Source: Simiduia curdlanivorans
Lineage (GTDB): Bacteria; Pseudomonadota; Gammaproteobacteria; Pseudomonadales; Cellvibrionaceae
Direction: 5' to 3'
Assembly (NCBI RefSeq): GCF_030409605.1
Contig: NZ_JAUFQG010000004.1
Span: forward strand, 2,591,001 to 2,655,000
DNA length: 64,000 bases
The notes beneath the pieces were generated by a model. The model had not been told where the DNA came from, did not search any database, and was given only the letters and a program-made list of their open reading frames with translations. Below, piece by piece: positions 52,985 through 62,742 of the stretch (positions are counted from its first letter, which is position 1; each line of letters starts with the position of its first letter). A program made the position numbers and the translations under genes.

Positions 52985-55900
52985 ATGCGTCTTCGTAAGT
53001 TGGCTTTAGCAGTTGGGGCAACAGCTGCGTTGGTCTCCAATCTGGGTTTTGCCTTAGGTTTGGGTGAAATCAAGCTCAACTCGGCATTGAACCAACCTCT
53101 TGATGCCCAGATTAAGTTACTGCAGGTTCGCGACCTGAGTGAAGAGGAGATTATCGTTCGTCTCGCCACGCGCGAAGCCTATGAGAGGGCCAATGTTGAT
53201 CGCATCTTCTTCCTCACCGGCTTAAAGTTTGAGGTGGTATTGGATGACCCCAATAACCCCCACGTGCGGGTTACCACTAAGGAAGATGTGCGCGAACCCT
53301 ATCTGAACTTTTTATTAGAAACGCAGTGGCCCACCGGCCGCATGTTGCGCGAATACACTGTGCTGATGGATTTGCCCACCTTCAGTGAAAAAAATCAAAA
53401 AGCCGTTGCCGCGCCTCAGCAGCAAGCCGAACCGCAGCAAGTAAAACCGCGCCCCGAGGTTCGCTCGGCCACAGCAGCGCCCGCTGTTCGGCCCCCGGCA
53501 CCAGCCGTGCGACCCGCACCGCGTACTCAGGCATCGGATGGATCTTACGCCGTACAGGCCAATGACACTCTCTGGGATATCGCCTTGATGGCGCGCCCCG
53601 ATCGCAGCTATTCCGTCCAGCAAACCATGCTGGCGATTCAGCGCTTAAACCCAGATGCCTTTATTAACGACAACATTAATCTGCTTAAGAAGGGTAAGGT
53701 ATTGCGCTTGCCCGCGGCGGATGAAATCTCCTCCTTGAGCACCCGCCAGGCCATTAACGAAGTGGCTTACCAAAACAATCAGTGGTCCGGTGGTGCAGCG
53801 TTGGATGCGAGTAGCCGCAGTGGTTCAGTGGCCGATCGTCAAAGCTCGCGCGAAGGTCGCGTTCAGTTGAGCGCAGGCGAGTCCTCTACCGATGTGTCTA
53901 GCGGTGGTGGCAATAGCCGTCAGCGCGAAATTTTGCAGAACGAATTAGCGATTGCGCAAGAAGAGCTTGGCTCTGCGCGCCGTCAAAACAGTGAGTTGGT
54001 TTCTCGCGTGGAAGATTTGGAAGCACAAATCACCACCATGGAGCGCATGCTAGAGGTTACTAGCGATGAGTTGCGCGCCATGCAGCTTACCGCGGGCCAA
54101 GAGGTTGGTGCTGAGGAGCCGGTCGTATCCGAGCCGGAAGCACAAGAACCAGAGGTAAAGGAGCCGGCAGCAGAGCCAGTTCGTCCCGCCAATACTGTGG
54201 TTGTTGCCCCTAAGCCAGAACCAACACTGATGGATATGGTGATGGACAACATTTTGTATGTTGCCATAGCCTTGGTCGCACTCTTGGGTGGTTTATTCTT
54301 CTGGAAGCGCCGTAAAGACGCCGAAGCGGAGCAGGAAGAGTTTGATGCTTTTGCCGAGCAGGACGAAGAGCCAGAGGAGGAATTTTCCTTCCCAGATGAT
54401 TCCGATTTCGATTCGGCGCCAGACATCGAAGACGAGCCGGTGGAGCCCTATGAGGAAGTCGAAACTGCCGAGGCTGAAACCGCTGACGTGGCCGGTGAGG
54501 CAGATATCTACATCGCCTATGGTAAATACGATCAAGCCGAGGACATGCTGTTAAAGGCGCTGGATCAAGAGCCTGGCCGTGTCGATGTCACCCTTAAGTT
54601 GCTCGAAGTTTACGCCGAGACTCAAAACCTTGAAGCTTTCGACACCCACTATGCCGGTTTGCTGCAGAACGGCGATCGCGCCGCGAAGCAAAGAGCCGAA
54701 GAGTTGCGCGACTCTATTCCCGGTGCTGGTGATTTTGACCGCACTCAAGTGGCAGCGGTTGGCACCGCGGCTGCCGCGTCTACCTCAGCGTTTGATTTGG
54801 ATGACGATGCCGACCCACTGTTGAGTCTGGCCGAAGAAGGTATTGATGAGACCGACTTCGATGGTTTAGAAGGTTTGGACAGCCTAGAGAGCGATTTTGG
54901 CGATTTGGCTGCTGAGCAGGGTTTGGTTTCTGATGAAGAGTTGGAGCTAAACCTCGATGATGCTGAAGTGTCTGAAAACGTCGATGAGTTAGATTTTACT
55001 CTGGATGGCTTGGACGATGATGCTGAGGCCGATGCCGAAGAATCGTTTTCACTCGATCTGGACGACAGCGGTGCCTCTGAAGATGAAGCGCTGGAACTCG
55101 ATTTAGACTTGTCTGACGACACCGAAGAGTTTGCGTTAGACCTAGGTGACTTGGATGTTGAGCCTGCGCCAGCATCAAGCACTGCTGACCTAAGTTCTGT
55201 TGAGCCAGAGCAGCCGGCTCAGGAAGACGATGACTTCATGTTGTCCTTGGATGACGACCTAGAATTGTCTCTCGACGATGCCGCCGAAGCGGAAGCCGAA
55301 GTGGAAACCGAGAGCGACGACTTCGAGTTGTCCTTGGATGATGAATTAGCCGTAGAAGAGGATGAGGGTTTCGATTTAGCGCTGGACGACGAATTGAGCC
55401 TAAGCCCACCAGCAGATGCAGGTGACTTGGATGCCGACGAAGAGCTGTCTGTTGAGGCGGACGATTTTGACTCCGACGACAATTTCGGCGATATGGATTT
55501 GGCGGCCTTGGATCAGGAGATGGAAACCTTATCTGCCGGTCTTGATGACGAAGACGATTTGTCGTCTCTGGCTACTGAAACAGCTGCGCAAGATGAGATT
55601 GAAGAGTTTGATATTAGCGCTGACCTAGGCATTGAAGATGGCGCCGATGATTTGCCGCCTTTAGCTAGCCCATCGGTAGCTGCCGATGCGATGGATTCAG
55701 ATCTAGACGACGATGATGCTGACGCGGAGTTAGGCTTCTTAGCCGATAGCGACGAGGTGGCCACTAAACTGGATCTTGCTCGAGCCTATATTGATATGGG
55801 TGACAGCGAAGGTGCTGCCGATATTCTGGGCGAAGTTATGGAAGAGGGCGATGCCCAACAGAAAAGCGAAGCGCAGGAGTTACTTAGCCGCATCGGTTAA
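52985..55900 (+). CDS. fimV: FimV/HubP-family polar pilus assembly protein
   Basis: A large peptidoglycan-linked membrane protein that organises the cell pole and supports type IV pili and twitching. The 971-residue protein has a signal peptide (about 1-25), a conserved periplasmic N-terminal region (LGEIKLNSALNQPLDAQI), and a LysM peptidoglycan-binding domain at about 185-245. A coiled-coil stretch lies at about 310-370 and one membrane helix at about 420-440 (ILYVAIALVALLGGLFFW). The cytoplasmic part begins with a TPR-like segment (about 505-570). A long acidic region (about 600-900) has repeated (F/L)xLxLDD motifs. The FimV C-terminal helix pair is at about 925-970. A terminator follows. 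Confidence 0.93.
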   Translation: MRLRKLALAVGATAALVSNLGFALGLGEIKLNSALNQPLDAQIKLLQVRDLSEEEIIVRLATREAYERANVDRIFFLTGLKFEVVLDDPNNPHVRVTTKEDVREPYLNFLLETQWPTGRMLREYTVLMDLPTFSEKNQKAVAAPQQQAEPQQVKPRPEVRSATAAPAVRPPAPAVRPAPRTQASDGSYAVQANDTLWDIALMARPDRSYSVQQTMLAIQRLNPDAFINDNINLLKKGKVLRLPAADEISSLSTRQAINEVAYQNNQWSGGAALDASSRSGSVADRQSSREGRVQLSAGESSTDVSSGGGNSRQREILQNELAIAQEELGSARRQNSELVSRVEDLEAQITTMERMLEVTSDELRAMQLTAGQEVGAEEPVVSEPEAQEPEVKEPAAEPVRPANTVVVAPKPEPTLMDMVMDNILYVAIALVALLGGLFFWKRRKDAEAEQEEFDAFAEQDEEPEEEFSFPDDSDFDSAPDIEDEPVEPYEEVETAEAETADVAGEADIYIAYGKYDQAEDMLLKALDQEPGRVDVTLKLLEVYAETQNLEAFDTHYAGLLQNGDRAAKQRAEELRDSIPGAGDFDRTQVAAVGTAAAASTSAFDLDDDADPLLSLAEEGIDETDFDGLEGLDSLESDFGDLAAEQGLVSDEELELNLDDAEVSENVDELDFTLDGLDDDAEADAEESFSLDLDDSGASEDEALELDLDLSDDTEEFALDLGDLDVEPAPASSTADLSSVEPEQPAQEDDDFMLSLDDDLELSLDDAAEAEAEVETESDDFELSLDDELAVEEDEGFDLALDDELSLSPPADAGDLDADEELSVEADDFDSDDNFGDMDLAALDQEMETLSAGLDDEDDLSSLATETAAQDEIEEFDISADLGIEDGADDLPPLASPSVAADAMDSDLDDDDADAELGFLADSDEVATKLDLARAYIDMGDSEGAADILGEVMEEGDAQQKSEAQELLSRIG

Positions 55901-55917
55901 TTGAAACTTGCCAATGG

Positions 55918-55949
55918 GCCCTGTAAGCGTTAGCTTGCAGGGCTTTTTT
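55918..55949 (+). terminator. Rho-independent terminator after fimV
   Basis: GCCCTGTAAGC (55918-55928) pairs with GCTTGCAGGGC (55933-55943), with one G-T pair, around GTTA, followed by six T. Confidence 0.9.
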
Positions 55950-55975
55950 ATGTCCGACGGTTTATAGGCTGGCAC

Positions 55976-56848
55976 GTGCAGAAAGAATACACACCGAATT
56001 GTGAGATATTGCCGGGCATGGCGTTGCCCGACGGCGTGCGGCGGGTGGCCTTAGCGGTTGAATACCACGGTGCCGGCTTCCACGGTTTTCAGCAGCAAGA
56101 AGCGGGAGTGCCGACGGTGCAGGCATCGCTGCAGCTGGCGTTATCGCAGGTGGCTAACGAGCCAATCACCATCGCCTGCGCTGGCCGCACCGATGCCAGC
56201 GTGCACGCAACCCATCAAATCGTGCATTTCGATACCCGCGCTCAGCGCTCGGTTAAGGCTTGGACGGCGGGCGTTAACGCCAATTTGCCCAGTGGTGTTT
56301 CGGTCAAATGGGCGGCTGAAGTGCCGGCGGCCTTTCACGCGCGCTTTAGTGCCCGCGATAGAACTTACCGCTACATCATCTTTAACTCGCCATTTCGTCC
56401 TGCCTTAATGGCCGACCAGCTGACTTGGTGCAAAGAGCCGCTAGATATCGAGTTGATGCAGGCGGGTGCTAAACACCTTCTAGGCGAGCACAATTTCAAT
56501 GCCTTTCGCGCGGCGCAATGCCAGGCCCGTCACCCAAATCGCGAAATTAAACGCATTGATTTAGCCCGCAGAGGCAATTTAATTGTCATGGAAATTAGCG
56601 CCAATGCCTTTTTACATCATATGGTGCGCAATATCGCCGGGGTGCTGATGCGCGTGGGCAAGGGTTGGAGTGAACCCGCTTGGGTGGCTGAGGTTTTAGC
56701 CTCACAAGACCGCACCAAAGCCGCAGAAACGGCAGCGCCCTACGGGCTCTATTTAGTGCATGTGGCCTATCCAGAGCTGTTTGAAATTCCAAATATGCCG
56801 CCGGGGCCGTGTTTTTTGGCCGAAAAGCTGGGCGATTTCGGCCGTTAG
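55976..56848 (+). CDS. truA: tRNA pseudouridine synthase A
   Basis: Makes pseudouridine at tRNA positions 38-40. The catalytic Asp is Asp73 in CAGRTDASVHATHQIVHF. The C-terminal NAFLHHMVRNIAGVLMRVG is typical of TruA. The start is GTG at 55976 (290 residues); an ATG at 56018 is a second possibility that would remove 14 residues. It follows the fimV terminator and precedes trpF, as in Pseudomonas. Confidence 0.95.
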   Translation: MQKEYTPNCEILPGMALPDGVRRVALAVEYHGAGFHGFQQQEAGVPTVQASLQLALSQVANEPITIACAGRTDASVHATHQIVHFDTRAQRSVKAWTAGVNANLPSGVSVKWAAEVPAAFHARFSARDRTYRYIIFNSPFRPALMADQLTWCKEPLDIELMQAGAKHLLGEHNFNAFRAAQCQARHPNREIKRIDLARRGNLIVMEISANAFLHHMVRNIAGVLMRVGKGWSEPAWVAEVLASQDRTKAAETAAPYGLYLVHVAYPELFEIPNMPPGPCFLAEKLGDFGR

Positions 56849-56933
56849 CTGGGGGCTTTGCGTGCGCTTTTCTGCTACCATTCGGCCTCGATTTTTTTGA
56901 ATGCTCGCGCCTGTTGCCGAGTGCGAGTGAAAC

Positions 56934-57590
56934 GTGTGGGAGTTTGGCGCTTTGAAGCAACAGCGTACCCGGGTAAAGGTTTGTGGCCTGACGTCGGTCG
57001 ATAATGCCCTTGCTGTTGAAGCCTGTGGTGTAGACGCCATAGGCTTGGTGTTTTACCGGCCCAGCCCGCGCTGGGTAGCTACCGATATGGCGGCGAAAAT
57101 TGCCAGGGCTCTCGGGCCGCTTACCCATAAGGTGGGTTTGTTCGTTAACGCCTCGGCGCAAGACGTCGAGCAGGTGTTGGCACAGGTAGAACTGTCGGTT
57201 TTACAGTTTCACGGCGATGAGCCCGATAGCTTTTGTCAGCAGTTTAAGCGTCCGTTTTTTAAAGCCCTACGTATGCAAAATGGGGTGGATATTGGAGCCC
57301 TAATGGCGACCTACCCATCGGCCGCCGGGTTTTTGTTAGACGCCTACAAAAAGGGCGTGCCCGGTGGTACTGGCGAGTCCTTTGACTGGGCGCGGGTGCC
57401 AAAAAAATGCGCTCGGCCGCTGTTGCTGGCGGGTGGCTTAACGCCATTAAACGTTGGCGCGGCAATCGAGCAGACCGCCGTATACGGCGTGGATGTCAGT
57501 GGCGGCGTCGAATCTGCCCCGGGTGTGAAAGGTATTGATCTCGTGCGCGCCCTAATTCAGCAGGTGCAGCGCGCCGATCAGAGCAAATAA
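56934..57590 (+). CDS. trpF: Phosphoribosylanthranilate isomerase
   Basis: Converts phosphoribosylanthranilate to the 1-deoxyribulose form in tryptophan synthesis. The 218-residue TIM-barrel protein has the catalytic Cys in VKVCGLTS (Cys17) and the catalytic Asp in VYGVDVSGGVESAPG. The start is GTG at 56934; a TTG at 56952 is a close alternative. trpB follows 37 bases later on the same strand. Confidence 0.95.
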   Translation: MWEFGALKQQRTRVKVCGLTSVDNALAVEACGVDAIGLVFYRPSPRWVATDMAAKIARALGPLTHKVGLFVNASAQDVEQVLAQVELSVLQFHGDEPDSFCQQFKRPFFKALRMQNGVDIGALMATYPSAAGFLLDAYKKGVPGGTGESFDWARVPKKCARPLLLAGGLTPLNVGAAIEQTAVYGVDVSGGVESAPGVKGIDLVRALIQQVQRADQSK

Positions 57591-57627
57591 AATACGAGGC
57601 TTGGCCTCATGGATTGTGGAGTCGAAT

Positions 57628-58878
57628 GTGTCAGACGTAGTAAACAAGCAGGGTTCACAAACAGTTGATTTTGATGCGGTGCCCGATAGCAAAGGGCGCT
57701 TTGGTGAGTTCGGCGGGCGCTTTGTGTCCGAGACTTTAATTCATGCGCTCGATGAGCTCGATGCCATGTACCGACGCCTGAAAAACGACCCGGATTTTCA
57801 AGCCGAATTCGATCGCGATTTGGCCCACTATGTGGGGCGGCCGTCGCCGCTGTATTTCGCCGAGCGGCTGACCGAGCATGTGGGTGGGGCGCGCATCTAT
57901 CTGAAGCGCGAAGACCTCAACCACACCGGCGCCCATAAGGTGAACAACACCATCGGCCAGGCGCTGTTGGCCAAGCACTCGGGCAAAAAGCGTGTGATCG
58001 CCGAAACTGGTGCTGGTCAGCACGGCGTTGCCACGGCCACGGTCGCGGCGCGTTTGGGCATGCAGTGCCAAGTGTATATGGGGGCCGAAGATGTTCGCCG
58101 TCAGGCGCTCAATGTTTACCGCATGAAGCTGCTGGGCGCGGAAGTGATTCCGGTGCAGTCTGGTTCGCGCACGCTGAAAGATGCCATGAATGAGGCCATG
58201 CGCGACTGGGCTACCAATGTCGACAACACCTTTTATATCATCGGCACCGTTGCTGGCCCCGCGCCTTACCCGGAGCTAGTACGGGATTTCCAATGTGTTA
58301 TCGGGCGCGAAGCACGCGAGCAATCGTTGAAACAAATCGGTCGTCTACCCGATGCCTTGGTGGCCTGTGTGGGCGGTGGTTCTAATGCCATTGGCTTGTT
58401 TCACCCCTTCTTGAAAGATACCGATGTGGCCATGTACGGTGTCGAAGCCGGGGGCGATGGCGTTGAAACCGGTCGCCACGCCGCACCGCTGAACGACGGT
58501 ATCCCTGGCATCTTGCACGGCAACAGAACCTACTTGATGGAAGACGAAAACGGCCAGATTATTGAGACCCATTCGGTCTCGGCCGGTTTAGATTATCCCG
58601 GCGTTGGGCCAGAGCACTCCTTCTTAAAAGATGCCGGTCGCGCTAAGTATGTGGCCATCAACGACGACGAAGCGCTAGCGGCATTTAGAAGCTTGACCCG
58701 TATCGAAGGCATTATGCCGGCACTCGAGTCTAGCCATGCCGTGGCCTACGCGATGAAGCTGGCCAAGACCATGGCTAAAGACAAGGTGATTGTGGTGAAT
58801 CTATCGGGCCGCGGCGACAAAGATATTTTGACGGTGGCTGATATCGACGGCATTACGGTGGATACATCGGGCAAGTAG
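57628..58878 (+). CDS. trpB: Tryptophan synthase beta subunit
   Basis: Joins indole and serine to make tryptophan. The start GTG at 57628 (MSDVVNKQGSQ) has GGAG six bases upstream; a longer frame from 57601 is less likely. The 416-residue protein has the PLP lysine in THTGAHKVNNT-like NHTGAHKVNNT (Lys104) and the phosphate loop VGGGSNAIGLF. It forms the alpha-2 beta-2 complex with TrpA, whose gene starts 67 bases downstream. Confidence 0.97.
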   Translation: MSDVVNKQGSQTVDFDAVPDSKGRFGEFGGRFVSETLIHALDELDAMYRRLKNDPDFQAEFDRDLAHYVGRPSPLYFAERLTEHVGGARIYLKREDLNHTGAHKVNNTIGQALLAKHSGKKRVIAETGAGQHGVATATVAARLGMQCQVYMGAEDVRRQALNVYRMKLLGAEVIPVQSGSRTLKDAMNEAMRDWATNVDNTFYIIGTVAGPAPYPELVRDFQCVIGREAREQSLKQIGRLPDALVACVGGGSNAIGLFHPFLKDTDVAMYGVEAGGDGVETGRHAAPLNDGIPGILHGNRTYLMEDENGQIIETHSVSAGLDYPGVGPEHSFLKDAGRAKYVAINDDEALAAFRSLTRIEGIMPALESSHAVAYAMKLAKTMAKDKVIVVNLSGRGDKDILTVADIDGITVDTSGK

Positions 58879-58945
58879 TAGTGTTTACCCGCATTGCTCA
58901 AACCCTTAAAAAAATAGCGTAAAACAAGCTGCACAGGAATTTCGA

Positions 58946-59755
58946 ATGAACCGCATTAACGCGTGTTTACTGCAACTCAAAGAGGCGAAGAAAAAAGCCT
59001 TAGTCACCTACATTGTCAGCGGTGATCCAGTACCGGGGGCAACACTGGCTACCATGAAACAATTGGTTGCCGAAGGCGCCGATATTTTGGAAATTGGTAT
59101 CCCATTCTCCGACCCCATGGCTGATGGTCCGGTGATCCAGCTTGGGCACGAGCGCGCATTGGCCTATAACACTAGCCTGCGCGATACCCTCGCCATGGTG
59201 GCAGAGTTTCGAAAATCGGATCAAACCACCCCCGTGGTATTAATGGGCTACGCTAACCCCATTGTCCGTATGGGTTACAAAGCGCTTGCGGATGCAGCGG
59301 TCAGCGCCGGTGTGGATGGTTTTTTAACCGTTGATTTGCCGCCGGAAGAGGCACAAGAATTTAATCAGCAGTTAAAGGCTAGCGAGCTGGAAAATATCTT
59401 TCTGATCGCGCCCACAACGCAAGATGCCCGCATAGCGTCTATTACTGGTTTGGCTGGCGGTTTTCTCTACTACGTGTCGCTTAAGGGCGTCACCGGTGCC
59501 GGTCATTTAGATATTGCCTCAGTCACCGAAAAGGTCGCGCAAATTCGCGCGCATTCGAATTTGCCCCTCTGTGTAGGCTTTGGTATCAAAGACGCCGATT
59601 CGGCCAAGGCTGTGGCCGCCGTTGCCGATGGTGTGGTAGTGGGAAGTTTGCTGGTCGCTAAAATGGGCGAGCTGGCCGATAAGCCCGCTGACGATATTGC
59701 CAAGCAAGTTGCCGCATTAATAAAACCCATTCGCCTCGCGTTGAATGGTTTGTAA
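58946..59755 (+). CDS. trpA: Tryptophan synthase alpha subunit
   Basis: Cleaves indole-3-glycerol phosphate to indole, which passes to TrpB. The 269-residue TIM barrel has the catalytic Glu and Asp in DILEIGIPFSDPMADGPV, the loop GVTGAG, and the phosphate-binding GFGIKDAD. AGGA lies before the ATG. The trpF-trpB-trpA-accD-folC order is common in many gammaproteobacteria; in Pseudomonas aeruginosa trpBA lie elsewhere. Confidence 0.97.
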   Translation: MNRINACLLQLKEAKKKALVTYIVSGDPVPGATLATMKQLVAEGADILEIGIPFSDPMADGPVIQLGHERALAYNTSLRDTLAMVAEFRKSDQTTPVVLMGYANPIVRMGYKALADAAVSAGVDGFLTVDLPPEEAQEFNQQLKASELENIFLIAPTTQDARIASITGLAGGFLYYVSLKGVTGAGHLDIASVTEKVAQIRAHSNLPLCVGFGIKDADSAKAVAAVADGVVVGSLLVAKMGELADKPADDIAKQVAALIKPIRLALNGL

Positions 59756-59794
59756 CATTTATTATTTGAAACTCTAACACTGGGTGAGAACGAC

Positions 59795-60655
59795 ATGAGC
59801 TGGTTAGACAAAATTGTAACCAACGTACGTAAAGACTCTAAGAAGGCAGAAAGTAAAGTGCCTGAAGGTCTTTGGAAAAAATGTTTAAAGTGTTCCGCGG
59901 TGCTTTATCGTCCTGAATTAGAGCGCAATTTGGATGTTTGCCCTAAGTGCGAACACCATATGCGCATCGGTGCGCGCCGGCGCTTGGATATTTTCCTCGA
60001 TGAGCAAGAGCGCCATGAAATTGGTGCCGACGTGTTGCCGATTGATCGCCTGAAATTTAAAGACATAAAAAAATACAAAGACCGATTGACCCAAGCACAA
60101 AAAGATACCGGTGAGAAAGACGCCTTGGTGGCCATGAAAGGTTTGCTTAAAGGTATGCCAGTGGTTGCAGTGGCCTTTGAGTTTGCTTTCCACGGCGGCT
60201 CCATGGGCTATGTGGTGGGCGAGCGCTTTACTCGCGCCGCGCAAGTGGCGTTGAAAGAAGGTATCCCGTTGGTGTGTTTCTCCGCCACCGGTGGCGCGCG
60301 TATGCAGGAAGCCTTGATCTCGCTGATGCAAATGGCGAAAACCAGTGCTGTTATCGAACGCCTGCGCATGGCCGGTGTACCCTATATTTCTGTGATGACT
60401 GACCCGGTGTACGGCGGCGTGTCGGCAAGCTTGGCCTTGCTGGGTGATATTAATGCCGCCGAGCCTGGCTCGCGCGCGGGTTTTGCCGGGCCAAACATCA
60501 TCGAGCAAACCATTCGGCAGAAATTACCCAAAGGTTTTCAGCGGGCAGAATTTTTGTTGGAGCACGGCGCTATCGACATGATCATTCCGCGCGAGCAAAT
60601 GCGCGATCGCGTTGCTGGCCTGCTGGCTAAGTTCACTAACTCGAAGGTCGCCTAA
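59795..60655 (+). CDS. accD: Acetyl-CoA carboxylase carboxyltransferase beta subunit
   Basis: With AccA, moves carboxyl from biotin to acetyl-CoA to give malonyl-CoA. The 286-residue protein has an N-terminal zinc ribbon (CLKCSAVLY and CPKCEHH, four Cys) and the carboxyltransferase core (PLVCFSATGGARMQEAL, VYGGVSASLALLGD). The ATG has GGTGAGA upstream. folC follows seven bases after the stop. Confidence 0.97.
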   Translation: MSWLDKIVTNVRKDSKKAESKVPEGLWKKCLKCSAVLYRPELERNLDVCPKCEHHMRIGARRRLDIFLDEQERHEIGADVLPIDRLKFKDIKKYKDRLTQAQKDTGEKDALVAMKGLLKGMPVVAVAFEFAFHGGSMGYVVGERFTRAAQVALKEGIPLVCFSATGGARMQEALISLMQMAKTSAVIERLRMAGVPYISVMTDPVYGGVSASLALLGDINAAEPGSRAGFAGPNIIEQTIRQKLPKGFQRAEFLLEHGAIDMIIPREQMRDRVAGLLAKFTNSKVA

Positions 60656-60662
60656 CAAATTT

Positions 60663-61985
60663 ATGCGCTTCGATAACCTTGCTGATTGGTTGCATTGGCA
60701 AGAGCAACACCACCCAAGTGCCATCGATTTAGGCTTGGCCAGGGTAAAGCAGGTGGCGGATAGGTTGGGGCTTACCCAACCTTGCGCCCAGCGCACTGTC
60801 ATCACCGTGGCTGGAACCAACGGCAAGGGCAGTGCGGTCGCCACGCTCGAAAGTTTATGTCTCGCCAACGACGAGAGCGTCGGTGCCTACACTTCACCTC
60901 ATCTGCTCCATTATAACGAGCGCATTCGCGTCGGCGGTGTGCCGGTGGATGATGGTTTAATTTGCCGCGCTTTTGCCGCCATTGATGCCCAAGCTCAGGA
61001 CATAAGCCTCACTTATTTTGAATTCGGCACACTCGCGGCGCTGTGGATTTTCAATGAGTTACAGCTGCGCTTTTGGCTCTTGGAAGTGGGCTTGGGCGGG
61101 CGCCTGGATGCGGTCAATATTATTGATGCCGACGCTGCCCTAATTACCAGTATTGCGCTCGACCACCAGGATTGGTTGGGCACAGATTTAGCCGCCATCG
61201 GGCGAGAAAAAGCCGGTGTTTTTCGGCCCCATCAACTGGCGGTTTATATCGATAGCCGGATCGAAAACGCCGTCGTTGACGTGGCAAATCAGCTGGCGAC
61301 GGATTTATCCCTCGTGGATCGCGATTTCTTCCTTGCGCAAGAGCAACAGCGCTGCGTTTTAACTTTTGGCCAGCACCAGTTGCGCTTCGATTTGCCGCAG
61401 TTGCCCTTGCCGAGCGTGTGTGCCGCTTTGGTGGCCGCGGTGAAATTGGCCCTGCCGATTCCCACCTTATGGCTAGCTGAGGTGCTGCCGGCACTGAGTG
61501 TTGCCGGGCGCTTTCAGCGCGTCGATTACCAAGATCGACAGCTGTTGTTGGATGTCGCGCACAACCCTGCTGCCTGCACGTTTTTTCTTCAACGCGTGGC
61601 GCAGCTTAGGCAGTTGGCGCAAGCTTCGGCGGATGCGGTCGGCGTCGCGGCGGTTAAAGGAAAGACGCACCTGGTGTTAGCCATGATGGCCGACAAAGAC
61701 ATAGACGCGGTGCTGCAGCTCTTAGGCGATGAAATTGGTCATTGGTACTTTCCTGAACTGAAGGGGGTCGGGCGCGCGGCGCCAGCTGAACTGCTCGCCA
61801 ATAAGTTAAGCGCGCATAAGCCCGGGGCGGCGTTTAGTGTCCATGTGGATGTGGCTGAAGCCCTGCAAGCGGCACTGCGAAATAGTGCGGGCAATGATAG
61901 TATCTGGGTCTTGGGCTCATTTTTTACGGTAGCGGCCGCTTTAGCTTGGCTAGCGCAGGCGCCAACGGCGGCTGAAATATCATAA
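60663..61985 (+). CDS. folC: Bifunctional folylpolyglutamate / dihydrofolate synthase
   Basis: Adds glutamate to folates and makes dihydrofolate. The ATG at 60663 (MRFDNLADWLHWQEQHH) fits the family; an open frame reaches into accD. The 440-residue protein has the P-loop VAGTNGKGS, the substrate loop YTSPHL and the phrase EVGLGGRLDAVN. The Mur-ligase-type C-terminal domain covers about 300-440. It overlaps no other gene and is followed by dedD. Confidence 0.95.
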   Translation: MRFDNLADWLHWQEQHHPSAIDLGLARVKQVADRLGLTQPCAQRTVITVAGTNGKGSAVATLESLCLANDESVGAYTSPHLLHYNERIRVGGVPVDDGLICRAFAAIDAQAQDISLTYFEFGTLAALWIFNELQLRFWLLEVGLGGRLDAVNIIDADAALITSIALDHQDWLGTDLAAIGREKAGVFRPHQLAVYIDSRIENAVVDVANQLATDLSLVDRDFFLAQEQQRCVLTFGQHQLRFDLPQLPLPSVCAALVAAVKLALPIPTLWLAEVLPALSVAGRFQRVDYQDRQLLLDVAHNPAACTFFLQRVAQLRQLAQASADAVGVAAVKGKTHLVLAMMADKDIDAVLQLLGDEIGHWYFPELKGVGRAAPAELLANKLSAHKPGAAFSVHVDVAEALQAALRNSAGNDSIWVLGSFFTVAAALAWLAQAPTAAEIS

Positions 61986-62045
61986 TTGTAGGTTTTTAAC
62001 CTAGCCGGAAGCGGAAACGAAGCGGCTAAAACAAGGAATACGTCG

Positions 62046-62621
62046 GTGGATGATAGTGTAAAGCAGCGTTTAGTAGGCGCCGTGGTATTGGCCTCAGTTG
62101 CGGTGATTTTCTTCCCGAGTTTGTTTGACGAGCCAGATAACCGCTATATCGGCGGCCAATCGCAGATACCGCCCACACCCCAGATTACCCCGGTGCAAAT
62201 AGCACCAGCCGCACGCCCCGAGGGCATAGAGCCGGCCAAGGCGCCAGAGCAGATGTATCAAATGCTCGACGAGCCAGCGGAGCCTGAAGTTATTAATCAA
62301 CCTAGCCTTGCCGAGCCAGTGCAGCCGGCGCTAAGCCAGCCCAGCAAGCCAGAGGTACGGCTGAACGAGGACGGCGTTCTCCAGGGTTGGGTTTTACAGG
62401 TGGCCAGTTTTACCGAGCTAAAAAAAGCCGAAGACCTACGCGATCGGCTCAATAAAGCCGGCCACGATGCCTTCATTCGTCCTCTGGTTAATTCCAAGGG
62501 GCAGCAGGTGGTACGGGTGTTTGTCGGGCCCAAGGCCGATAAACAGGCCATGCTGGCGCTGAAAAAGACCGTCGATCAAAGCCTTAAGGTGAATTCACTG
62601 CTTAGGGAGTTTAAGCCCTAG
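62046..62621 (+). CDS. dedD: SPOR-domain cell division protein DedD
   Basis: A 191-residue inner-membrane protein that binds denuded glycan at the septum. One N-terminal helix (about 9-25, RLVGAVVLASVAVIFFPSLF) is followed by a Pro/Glu-rich linker (about 35-110). The SPOR domain is at about 112-190 (LQVASFTELKKAEDLRDRL, QVVRVFVGPK). The start is GTG, with AAGGA upstream. Order folC-dedD-cvpA-purF is conserved in gammaproteobacteria. Confidence 0.92.
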   Translation: MDDSVKQRLVGAVVLASVAVIFFPSLFDEPDNRYIGGQSQIPPTPQITPVQIAPAARPEGIEPAKAPEQMYQMLDEPAEPEVINQPSLAEPVQPALSQPSKPEVRLNEDGVLQGWVLQVASFTELKKAEDLRDRLNKAGHDAFIRPLVNSKGQQVVRVFVGPKADKQAMLALKKTVDQSLKVNSLLREFKP

Positions 62622-62724
62622 GCCGGTCGCTGTGTGATCGCCGCCGGTGGATGGAAAATACACCTACCGTTGGCCCGCCTCAATTGTTAGAATGCGCGCC
62701 TTGAAACCAAAGGAACACTTCCCC

Positions 62725-62742
62725 ATGAGTTGTCTTGCATGA
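62725..62742 (+). CDS. Five-codon minicistron overlapping the cvpA start
   Basis: ATG-AGT-TGT-CTT-GCA-TGA, with AAGGA (62710-62714) ten bases before it. Its stop overlaps the cvpA ATG (ATGA). It may couple translation of cvpA, which has no ribosome binding site of its own. Very short, so uncertain. Confidence 0.4.
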   Translation: MSCLA

